A stretch of DNA of 64,000 bases, taken from Paenibacillus macerans. Lineage in GTDB: Bacteria; Bacillota; Bacilli; Paenibacillales; Paenibacillaceae. The translations under genes and the position numbers were made by a program. Where the stretch lies: NCBI RefSeq assembly GCF_023715465.1, contig NZ_JAMBOE010000001.1, positions 124,001 through 188,000 on the forward strand, read 5' to 3'. Each line of letters opens with the position of its first letter. Position 1 is the stretch's first letter. Shown in pieces: positions 1 to 8,398 of the stretch. The notes under the pieces were generated by a model. That model searched no databases. It was not told the DNA's origin and saw only the letters and a list, made by a program, of their open reading frames with translations.

Positions 1-3000
1 CGAATAACATTGGTCTATAGTAATGTTCTTTGTTACTGGTATTGTCTCATAAATTTGATATATCGAATTCACAAAATTCTTTTCAATCTCTGTTAACTGC
101 AAAATATCAATTACTGCATTCGGATATTTCCTCTTTACTATTAAATCCTCAAGTTCGGAATAAGAATTAATCTTCAAAATATCAGGTGAATTCGGCGTTG
201 ATTTCAAATATAGTGCATTGTCGTAGTATCGTAAGATTACAGAAAAATAAAGTAAGAACGCATATCGCCCGACTCCATATTCTTGCGCTATTTTTATGAT
301 ATTCGAAAAAGGAATACTCTTTTGTTTATCTTCAATTTCTAAAAACATTGCAGTCAATGCCGGTAGTGAATCACGATAGGACGCAAAATCAGTATTGAAT
401 TTACCTTTATAGATATTCTTGTTCTGTTCTACTGTTACTAGCACATTTTTCGCAGCTAACACGGAGTGAAATACCCTCATATCTGATGTATCTTGAGCTT
501 TAGAGGTATCCCACGATAATTCATGTTCAAAATCCAATAACCTATCAACAGCGTCTTTCAGCGCATTTTGACCATTTTTTTCAATACTATGATTTTTGTT
601 TAGGTCAGGGTGTTTAATTCTGGAGCGTTTATTTTCATATAATTTTTGTAAAACAATGCTTACAGCAGAGTGTTCATCTTTAGAAACTTGAACAACATTT
701 CCTTCTTTCTCAGACCAAATAATATTTTTCTGATCAGAATATTGGTTCAATTGATCTGCGATAAGTTTTGCTTGATAGTTCTTCTTATCTTGAACTAGTG
801 CAAATTCTTGTTCCGAAATCGACGAATTTGATATATGCTCTAAGGCAATATATTTCGCCACATGTTCTTTTACAAGAATATCGTTTCGAGGTACTCCTAT
901 TAGGATGCGAGAGTTTTTATTATGCATCGCTATGGATCTCGCCTTATCCCTCTCTTCTAATGACTCACAAATCACGACAATTGAAATACCTTCATATGAT
1001 TTTGTATAATCTTGTTCCTCAAACATTTTTTTGAGGATTTTCTCAAAGAAATTCTTACCTTCTAGCTCTTTAACAGTTGCAAAGACACGTAAAAACCGTT
1101 TGTCTTCAGTCCAGTCTAAATTGTATGCCTTTCCATAGTAGAAATCATCCCGGAAAATCTGATACAATTCGGAATGATCTCTAATCTTACCTATGCGAGT
1201 AAATTCATCTACTACATTGAAATTGTAGTGTTCTTCCTTAGAAACATAATCTTCAACTAACCCATCAATATCTAATAAATCATTTTTCTTAAACTCATAA
1301 GCATCAGACTGTTTATTGTAAAACAAAATATGCTTGTCTGCTAAATACTTTAAGATGGATTTAATCTTAGCTGCAAGTTCAGGAAACAGATTAGCATTCG
1401 CATTTAATCCAAATAAAATATTAGTCGCATTTGGGACAACATTGGCTAAATGATAAAGAACCAAAGTTTGTAGAATTCGCTCTGCCCAAAGTTCATTTTC
1501 GTCAACAATTAATGTTTTCTCTTTGGCGTGGACTTTTTTCCATTCTCTCAAAGATGCTTCAAAATTTCTGATTATCGTTTTTTTGCTGTCTGGAAGTTCA
1601 AGGTTATCAGAACTAATTAACTGGCTGAAGTATCTAAATAAATAGTCAACCGTATAAAAATTCAGATTTCCTTTATCGTCCAATATTTCATGTGTATGAG
1701 TATACCAGTTATAAGAACCCTCATCGCTACTATTACGATAAGCCTTAGTGAAGAAGGTAAATACGGAACGATTATTAGACGCAATATCTTTTGACAGCTC
1801 GAGAAGAACGTGAGTAGCCATTGGATGCATCGGATAAATATTTTCAATAATTTTTTCCCTGAGCTTTTTCCCTGAACCGGACAGGTGTGAAAAGATTTCA
1901 TGTTCTCTGCACGATTGTGTCAGAGAATCAAAGACATTACGGTTTGGGCGAATATATTGCTTCCATGTTTCAGAGTTTTTATCTGGAATTACTATCGCTG
2001 AAATAATGTCTTCAAACCCTTCAGTTTTCAGGGAAACTTCCTCTACACGATTATTTACAACTGAAAAATCATCTTCGTTATAACGGGACTTATAGCTGAT
2101 AAACGATCTATGTCCAGTAGCCAACATAAACACGGGTGTCCCATTGATAAATGACTTAGAACAATATTCTCCAAATGCTTGGAATACATTCAAATTAGAA
2201 CCAAACCGTTGTTTTTCTTTTAATATGTAGTCAAATTCGTCAAAAAGAATTGCGATTCCCTGGAAATTCTCTAAGAATAAGGGACTCTGCACTAAATCCT
2301 TCACAATCTCTACTAAATTATTTTTATCCATCATGAAATCGACGGTAGTAATTTCTTTGTGAATCCGTCTAAATATTACCAGTTTTTCTGAATCAAGGTC
2401 CTTATCTAGGGCTTTAATGAATTGATTAGGAGTTGTTCCAGGGAGTTTATTCGTCAGTGAGCGTTCAAAATCAGAATAGAAGTTTTTCAAGCCCTCATCT
2501 GATAGCCTTTTCCATTCTTCAATTTTCCTAACGGCTTCTCTGTATGGTGTAGCTAACTGAGAACTATCAATACCTTCCCTTTCTAATGCGGTTATAATGG
2601 ACTTAAGAATGATCTCCATGAAGGAATTATCGCTATCATAATCACAAATACAAACAAGAAACTTACCATTTTTTCTTTTAATTTTCCATTTGTCAATATC
2701 ATTTACTGATTCTCCATCTTGGTCTGACATTTGAGCAAAATTTTCGAAAAAGGTTTCAATTTCTGGCGCGGTAGAAGGGTGTGTCAAATAATTGGCTAGC
2801 ATTAGACTTAAATGGGACTTACCAGTACCATAGCTACCTGTCAAAAGAAAAAATCTTTTACTGTCACGATCCAATAAAGCTCTAGTGATTTTCTCAAATG
2901 CTGCTCTATGGGAACGAATAGGCATATAACGCTCCATACGTTCTAAATTGACTTTATAATCATCGTATTCTTCCCTTAAGTTTACTTGCGTTGAATAAGC

Positions 3001-3036
3001 ACTCTTAATTTCAATAATATTAGAAATCTTGTCCAT
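1..3036 (-). CDS. Large P-loop ATPase of a BREX-like/DUF4007 defence operon (partial, 3' end outside window)
   Basis: This reading frame is open from an ATG at 3036 to base 1 (1012 codons) with no stop, so the C-terminus lies beyond the window. AGGAGG sits 8 bases before the ATG. About 50 residues in is a Walker A motif, GSYGTGKSHL, and near residue 260 a Walker B-like AILFDEFDYIL. Size and motif style resemble BrxC/PglY and DUF6079-type ATPases of phage-defence systems; this is a resemblance, not a proven assignment. It overlaps the upstream small gene by 17 bases, so the genes are translationally coupled. Inferred role: the ATP-driven core of the complex encoded by the operon. Confidence 0.75.
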   Translation of the reverse strand, partial: MDKISNIIEIKSAYSTQVNLREEYDDYKVNLERMERYMPIRSHRAAFEKITRALLDRDSKRFFLLTGSYGTGKSHLSLMLANYLTHPSTAPEIETFFENFAQMSDQDGESVNDIDKWKIKRKNGKFLVCICDYDSDNSFMEIILKSIITALEREGIDSSQLATPYREAVRKIEEWKRLSDEGLKNFYSDFERSLTNKLPGTTPNQFIKALDKDLDSEKLVIFRRIHKEITTVDFMMDKNNLVEIVKDLVQSPLFLENFQGIAILFDEFDYILKEKQRFGSNLNVFQAFGEYCSKSFINGTPVFMLATGHRSFISYKSRYNEDDFSVVNNRVEEVSLKTEGFEDIISAIVIPDKNSETWKQYIRPNRNVFDSLTQSCREHEIFSHLSGSGKKLREKIIENIYPMHPMATHVLLELSKDIASNNRSVFTFFTKAYRNSSDEGSYNWYTHTHEILDDKGNLNFYTVDYLFRYFSQLISSDNLELPDSKKTIIRNFEASLREWKKVHAKEKTLIVDENELWAERILQTLVLYHLANVVPNATNILFGLNANANLFPELAAKIKSILKYLADKHILFYNKQSDAYEFKKNDLLDIDGLVEDYVSKEEHYNFNVVDEFTRIGKIRDHSELYQIFRDDFYYGKAYNLDWTEDKRFLRVFATVKELEGKNFFEKILKKMFEEQDYTKSYEGISIVVICESLEERDKARSIAMHNKNSRILIGVPRNDILVKEHVAKYIALEHISNSSISEQEFALVQDKKNYQAKLIADQLNQYSDQKNIIWSEKEGNVVQVSKDEHSAVSIVLQKLYENKRSRIKHPDLNKNHSIEKNGQNALKDAVDRLLDFEHELSWDTSKAQDTSDMRVFHSVLAAKNVLVTVEQNKNIYKGKFNTDFASYRDSLPALTAMFLEIEDKQKSIPFSNIIKIAQEYGVGRYAFLLYFSVILRYYDNALYLKSTPNSPDILKINSYSELEDLIVKRKYPNAVIDILQLTEIEKNFVNSIYQIYETIPVTKNITIDQCYS

Positions 3037-3520
3037 CTTGAGGTCCTCCTAGTAGGATATCGTTGATGTCAACCACTCTGGGCGAGTGATTGGCATCATT
3101 CTTCCAGTCACACTTCATTAATTGATCATCTTTTAAACACAAAAAAATAAATACAGTGTGTTTATAAGGTGAAATTGTATCCATCTCTAACATTTTAAGA
3201 AACCGATTGCGCGTTGAAGGAGACCAAACACTCCAAAGCATATCTATACCTTCAACAACCACAACTTCTTCGGTTGAGGTTACAATATTCCTGAGCATTT
3301 TTTTTAAGTCATCTGGGTCGAACGTGTCGATGCAAGCACTCCGCAAGTCAGTTTGTACGAATTCATCTACGGTTGAAATATACCCAGCATTTAACGAATT
3401 GGCAATTATACTTCCAATATTGGGAGATAGCGAATGAATATTCCCCAAGATTAGTAATGCTTTATATCGTTCTGTTTTTTGAACGTTGACGAGCTTGGAT
3501 AGATTTAATGTATTAGTCAT
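3020..3520 (-). CDS. Small BrxF-like protein with degenerate P-loop
   Basis: A 166-residue protein started at the ATG at 3520, preceded by AGAGGT; a longer frame to 3550 lacks a better site. The N-terminus has a hydrophobic strand followed by GNIHSLSPN where a Walker A would be expected, without the GK[ST] signature. Further on, EEVVVVEGIDMLW looks like a Walker B strand. Small P-loop proteins of this size (BrxF) accompany the large ATPase in type 3 BREX. It overlaps the DUF4007 gene by 8 bases and the ATPase gene by 17 bases. Assignment to BrxF is by size, fold hints and position only. Confidence 0.6.
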   Translation of the reverse strand: MTNTLNLSKLVNVQKTERYKALLILGNIHSLSPNIGSIIANSLNAGYISTVDEFVQTDLRSACIDTFDPDDLKKMLRNIVTSTEEVVVVEGIDMLWSVWSPSTRNRFLKMLEMDTISPYKHTVFIFLCLKDDQLMKCDWKNDANHSPRVVDINDILLGGPQDGQDF

Positions 3521-4343
3521 AATTACCTCTATAATACATCCTAATAGCATCTAGAAATGTATGGTTATGAACAAACCTAATCTGGTCTAAATCCGCTCTT
3601 GATTCTAATTGTATCAATTTCTTTTTATGCAATTCCTCAATCATGCGTCTAACATTTAATGAAGAGTATAAAACTACACTTCCTGGACTGTTTTGCTCAT
3701 TGGTAAGAAAAGATACATCCATTGTGGATGCACCTTCATAATTATTTTCTTTATAATACAAAATCAGAGCATAAAATATCATGGGGGACATTGGTTGGTT
3801 CTTATAAGAGTGAATTCCATCACTTGTCTTCGAAATAATTCCCAGTTTCGAAAACTGTTGTTCACAGTATGCATTAAGCAGACTATTTAACTCACTCGGA
3901 ACATTCGTTTTTAAAGTTGACGCTGTGAAACTCTCATGCAAATCATCAAAATAATGATAAAGTTCATTACTTTCGTGACAATTTGGCATTTCATGAAGAA
4001 TAGTATTAAATAACCGATTCCAGATAATAAGCTCTGAGTTAGAAGCCGCGATATAATGCATTAACCATAGCGTCCCGCTGTCACCAACAAATGGATCGTA
4101 CTCACTTACGAGCTCACCAAATAATGTTGGTTTATAAACTTTAGGTCTTAATAATCCAGTTGCACTGCAATAATTCGCTATGCACTTTACCATTCTGGAT
4201 GATACGCCCATATTACTTGTAACCCACTCTTTAGAGTGGGTTGGCATACTAGAACCATTGACTAATTGTAACATGGAAGCAACAGTATCAAATTTCATAT
4301 GGTAGCCTTCGGACAGATAAAGTTTAGGCTTATTCAGTTTCAT
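3513..4343 (-). CDS. DUF4007 family protein
   Basis: A 276-residue protein started at ATG 4343, with GGGAG nine bases upstream; it overlaps the end of the methyltransferase gene by 14 bases. The pattern MGVSSRMVKCIANYCSATGL, then TLFGELVSEYDPFVGD, then SGTLWLMHYIAASN and WNRLFN matches the DUF4007 family, whose N-terminal half resembles a winged-helix DNA-binding fold. DUF4007 proteins are known mainly as neighbours of DNA phosphorothioation or other defence genes; their biochemical role is not established. Here one lies between a DNA methyltransferase and ATPase genes, suggesting DNA or modification recognition. Confidence 0.8.
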   Translation of the reverse strand: MKLNKPKLYLSEGYHMKFDTVASMLQLVNGSSMPTHSKEWVTSNMGVSSRMVKCIANYCSATGLLRPKVYKPTLFGELVSEYDPFVGDSGTLWLMHYIAASNSELIIWNRLFNTILHEMPNCHESNELYHYFDDLHESFTASTLKTNVPSELNSLLNAYCEQQFSKLGIISKTSDGIHSYKNQPMSPMIFYALILYYKENNYEGASTMDVSFLTNEQNSPGSVVLYSSLNVRRMIEELHKKKLIQLESRADLDQIRFVHNHTFLDAIRMYYRGNYD

Positions 4344-7300
4344 CACCTTCTTCTCCCATTCTAAAGCGGTAATCATAGTTTCGGATAAATGAAAGTTCTT
4401 CATCATTAAGCCCGTAATACTCAGCAAGATAACCATCAATTTTATCAATTATCGGCTTAGATAGCTGATGCTCAACCGAATCTAATGTTACTTGTCCAAG
4501 GTTACCTCCAAGATTCATAACAATTTGCTTTTTATTGGTTTTGAAATTTTCCATTAATTCAATAAACACATCGTTCAGTTTATTGATCATTTCTTCAGAA
4601 AGACTCTCCCAATTAAAGTTAAACTCCATCACCTCTCTCTTGGTAAGGTGTCTACAATCAGACACTACATTCCACCACCAATAAAACAGAGCGCTATTGA
4701 CAACACATCCAAATACACTTTTCTTTGAATCATCATTAAAAGAAAGTGTTTTATATTCAGTTGATTGTTTTTGCCCTTGTTTTTCGCTAAAGAAACCCGA
4801 AACATAATCCATTGCCTTATTCCAGTACCTAGGAGTTCCGTGATAGTAAAGATAGATTTCTCCATCCTTATCAGTAAGTGATTCCAATTTATTCGAAACC
4901 GATTTAATTTTACTAAATATATTATTCTCAATATAATCACCGATTTTTGGTATGATTCCATCCATAATATTTTCTTTATAACAACGTGTATATTGCACCA
5001 TTTCCGTAAAAAGTTTCTTTCTCTCGTAGGAATACCATTTCATATAGGAAGTAGTATAAAGTTCAATATCTGACTCCGTATCCTCATTCTTAACTCCCAT
5101 GATAATAGATAGTCTTTGTTCCACTTTTTGAAATAATTTTGAAGGTCTAGTTGAATAGTTACTGATATATAGCTTACTCATGTTAGACAATAAGCATTTT
5201 TGGAGTGGAATCATAGTCTCTCCTGCTACTGATGAAATAGGAACGATTACACCAAAATGCCCTTCAACTTTACTATGTTTTATGGCTCTTTCCATCATAT
5301 ATGAAAATAAGTTATTTGTTTGTAAAGTCCCTATTATACTTTGTTTATATGGTTTAGTATCTGTTACAACAACGTATGGAGGATTGCCGATAACAATATC
5401 AAATCCTCCGCTCTCCATTATATCAGGGAACTCTAAATCCCAATGGAAATATTGAAACTTCTGAGCATTTATCAAATATTCTTCATATTCATCTATATTA
5501 TTGTGAAGTTCCGATTCACTATAGTTCAATAATTTCAAAAATGATTCTTCCTGTACTTTACCGTCAATTTGAATCATACCTAGGTACACATCAAATTTTT
5601 TCTTAAGTAACACAACTTCACTATTAATTTCATCATAAAGGTCTTTCTTTGCATGGACTTGATCTCTTGTTTCTTCGGGCATTTGTGATATTTTACTGTA
5701 TTTATTCAGTATATTTTCAATAACGCTGTTATAAGTAGCTGTAAAGATATCGTACTCACCGTTTGTCCAATCATTAATTTGTTTTTCTACTTTTCTTTTA
5801 TCTATACCGATTAAGCTATTTCCTACTTTTAAATGGTGATCCATGAAGGACAAAGGCTTATTTTTAGCAGCTGAGACTAGCCATAGTGACAATTTCCCAA
5901 GATGTAGGGCAAGTGGATTTATATCGATTCCGAAAATACAATGACTTACTACTTGGATCTTCCAGTACGAAAGTTCACCGTTCAAATACTCACTTTCCCA
6001 TTCAGTTGTATGAACTAATTCCATAATAAAATTGGCAATATAATGTGCTGTATTTACAAGGAAGTGACCACTTCCCATTGAGTTATCAAGGACACTTAGA
6101 GTTAGTATGTTCTTCTGAATAAATTCATTTACCTTTTGGTCAATACTGTTATGAATCGCTTGTTTCTCTGCGAAACTGATTGCAGTAAGTAGTCTGCTTT
6201 CCTCGCTCTTAAGTAATTGAGTAAATTGAGTTCTTACTTCCTCTAGCTTTTTACCCACAGTATTTTCGATAATGTAATTTACAACATCTTCAGGAGTATA
6301 ATAACTACCGGTTTCTTTGCGTTCTAATGCATCTTGTGAAAGGTAAATTTCGCCCTTTGAAATAATGCTGTTTCTTTCAGTTTGTTTAACCGTGGTTTCA
6401 GAAGTCGGAATATATGCAACTTTTCCCTTGGTGGATCTTCTTACTAGTTCCTCTTCAGCAATAAAGAGATTGAATTCAAGCAAACCTTCATACACCCCAC
6501 CTAAACTCCTTACCGATAAATCTTTATATTCAATCCGATCACCAAATTTTCCATTCTTATCTTTAATGAAAGACAGCTCACATAAGACTTCCGCAAAGTA
6601 AGTATCAGGAATAGAATAACTATTAAGAATATCATGGTGCTCGTTGTCAAAAAGACCACCATTGTATGCCTTCATGTCTATGTCATCCCAGCCGGAATTG
6701 ATATAGCCGCGCAATAAATCTAACTGTCTCCAAAGCTCATAAGAATCATTGTAGTTAGCTAAATTACCCGAATGATACAACTCTTTCGCAGACTGTGCCA
6801 AAGACTCGAAGCTTTGCTTCACGTACGTTTCATTATCCATTGGAAATAATGCTCTTGATTCTGCATACTGAATAAACAACATGCGATATAAAAGAATGAT
6901 TGAGTCTTCGAATATCTTTCTTCTCTCAATATCAGAATAATATTCTTTTCCTATACTTTGAATAAATCCATAACTAATATCAGTTACAATTTGTTCTATC
7001 TTACTCTTCAAAACACTTTCCAGCTTTTCCATTTCTTTTTCGCTGTTTTCAAAATATGCCTCAATTTGCGATTTAACTTCAATTGAATCAGCGTAGTATG
7101 ATCTAGCTTGACAGAATAATGAAAATAATTTTGCATCATCATTTATGTCAGTTGTAGAAAACAATACATCAGTTAGATTCATTTCCAAATAAGTTTCGTA
7201 CGGACTTAAAGCATTGACATCGTAAATACGCCAGATTAATCCGTTTGTTAAGAAAGCCCATCTCATTTTCTCCTTGCGGGCTAACTTAACAGCTGAATAA

Positions 7301-7644
7301 CCGAAATTTCTTCCTTTAGTTTCTGATGATATATCGTCAGAGTAGTGTAGAGTATACAAAGTACCTATTGGCTGTTCTCTCACGGAGTCTGCGTATAGCT
7401 TAAAAATGCTATCACTATCCTCGAGCTGATTGAAATTAAAAAGAGTCCCCACACAAGAAATAATAAAATCATCAATATATGCCTCTAATGAATACTCTTC
7501 TTTACTAATATCTTTTTCAATGTATGTTTTTACATCTTGAAAAAACATACGAATGCCTTCTATCGATGTTTTAACTTTTTCATTTTTGATTTTTGAAATA
7601 ACTGATTTAAGATAACTCTGTGATATAAATCCGTTGTTAAGCAT
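4330..7644 (-). CDS. PglX/Eco57I-like adenine-specific DNA methyltransferase
   Basis: A 1104-residue protein with AGGAG before ATG 7644. Motif I (LDNSMGSGHFL, near residue 520) and the adenine-N6 motif IV DIVIGNPPYV (near 753) mark a gamma-class amino-methyltransferase. The N-terminal 440 residues contain AFLTNGLIWRIYDV, a strand pattern found in the nuclease-like N-domains of type IIG/ISP enzymes and in PglX, but no clear PD-(D/E)xK triad was seen. The C-terminal 300 residues probably bind target DNA. It is the first gene of a four-gene coupled operon reading left. It probably marks host DNA; it could instead be a combined restriction-modification enzyme. Confidence 0.85.
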   Translation of the reverse strand: MLNNGFISQSYLKSVISKIKNEKVKTSIEGIRMFFQDVKTYIEKDISKEEYSLEAYIDDFIISCVGTLFNFNQLEDSDSIFKLYADSVREQPIGTLYTLHYSDDISSETKGRNFGYSAVKLARKEKMRWAFLTNGLIWRIYDVNALSPYETYLEMNLTDVLFSTTDINDDAKLFSLFCQARSYYADSIEVKSQIEAYFENSEKEMEKLESVLKSKIEQIVTDISYGFIQSIGKEYYSDIERRKIFEDSIILLYRMLFIQYAESRALFPMDNETYVKQSFESLAQSAKELYHSGNLANYNDSYELWRQLDLLRGYINSGWDDIDMKAYNGGLFDNEHHDILNSYSIPDTYFAEVLCELSFIKDKNGKFGDRIEYKDLSVRSLGGVYEGLLEFNLFIAEEELVRRSTKGKVAYIPTSETTVKQTERNSIISKGEIYLSQDALERKETGSYYTPEDVVNYIIENTVGKKLEEVRTQFTQLLKSEESRLLTAISFAEKQAIHNSIDQKVNEFIQKNILTLSVLDNSMGSGHFLVNTAHYIANFIMELVHTTEWESEYLNGELSYWKIQVVSHCIFGIDINPLALHLGKLSLWLVSAAKNKPLSFMDHHLKVGNSLIGIDKRKVEKQINDWTNGEYDIFTATYNSVIENILNKYSKISQMPEETRDQVHAKKDLYDEINSEVVLLKKKFDVYLGMIQIDGKVQEESFLKLLNYSESELHNNIDEYEEYLINAQKFQYFHWDLEFPDIMESGGFDIVIGNPPYVVVTDTKPYKQSIIGTLQTNNLFSYMMERAIKHSKVEGHFGVIVPISSVAGETMIPLQKCLLSNMSKLYISNYSTRPSKLFQKVEQRLSIIMGVKNEDTESDIELYTTSYMKWYSYERKKLFTEMVQYTRCYKENIMDGIIPKIGDYIENNIFSKIKSVSNKLESLTDKDGEIYLYYHGTPRYWNKAMDYVSGFFSEKQGQKQSTEYKTLSFNDDSKKSVFGCVVNSALFYWWWNVVSDCRHLTKREVMEFNFNWESLSEEMINKLNDVFIELMENFKTNKKQIVMNLGGNLGQVTLDSVEHQLSKPIIDKIDGYLAEYYGLNDEELSFIRNYDYRFRMGEEGDETE

Positions 7645-7744
7645 TTTCTATTACTCCTCATCAATCAATATCTTGGTCAAATTTTTCGTCGAAGTATCAA
7701 CTCAAAACATTCGACAAATGACTTCCAAATCCCTGCTTACATAG

Positions 7745-7769
7745 GAAAAAAGCCCCGCATCAGCGGAGC
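7745..7769 (-). terminator. Rho-independent terminator
   Basis: A hairpin with 7-bp arms GCTCCGC/GCGGGGC (one G-T pair) and a 4-base loop is followed on the minus strand by a run of T. It lies 12 bases beyond the stop of the decayed gene at 7782-8374 and separates it from the methyltransferase operon. Confidence 0.75.
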
Positions 7770-7781
7770 AAATTCTTTAAC

Positions 7782-8374
7782 TCAACCTAAAAATTGTTTA
7801 TAATACCATTGGTCCAAATTCTCATCCTTTCTAAAATTCGGCACGCTGCCCTCGAAGGATCGTCTCCAACTCTTGTCGAACTCCATAGCGGTCGCCACTC
7901 GAAAAGTCATGACATTCCCCGTGCTTCGTCCTAAAAAATCTTGTATCAAGATTTCCCCCTCAAAGCCTCTCCCTCGATTTGTATCAAAGAATTGGGCTCT
8001 TTTTGTACCATCAACTTCATGAACCCCGACATCCAATGCAAGCATATAAATTTTCTGCATGTTCACATTCACAAAATACAATTTCCTGTCAGTTTTCTAG
8101 ATTGAATAGGCTCATCAAATAATCTATAAAGACCTCTGACAATACGTTCCTAATCATTATACGTCACAGCATGGTTGGCGGAAGCATTCACACAGCAACG
8201 TGATGTAATATGCGTTCAGATGATTAAGGCGTTAAATCTCGGGTTATTACCTAACATAAATTCTACTATTTCGCCGACCTCAAACTCATTTACGTTCTTC
8301 CGTTTGACGATTTCACGTACAGCGGCTAAAATATTATCCCGATAATTTAACTTTCTGGTATTCTGAACCATCAT
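7782..8374 (-). pseudogene. DUF7669-like protein, broken by two stops and a frameshift
   Basis: Reading from ATG 8374, the frame gives MMVQNTRKLNYRDNILAAV and continues past an in-frame TGA (8216-8218) into THITSRCCVNASANHAVTYND, then past a TAG (8150-8152) into ERIVRGLYRLF. The pattern T-H-x-SRCCVN-x-NHAVTY-x-D-x-ER-x-x-RGLYRL matches DUF7669-type domains found in restriction-associated proteins. The last part continues in another frame as a 99-codon open frame (7782-8081) ending QWYYKQFLG just before a terminator. It is therefore probably one decayed gene rather than an intact 99-residue protein. It starts 25 bases after the GmrSD-like gene and may once have been its partner. Confidence 0.6.
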
Positions 8375-8398
8375 AGTTCACCAGCTTTATATGAATCG

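Noticed and set aside
1662..1901. 79-codon minus-strand ORF
   Set aside because: Inside and out of frame with the large ATPase gene, whose frame is open through the whole stretch.
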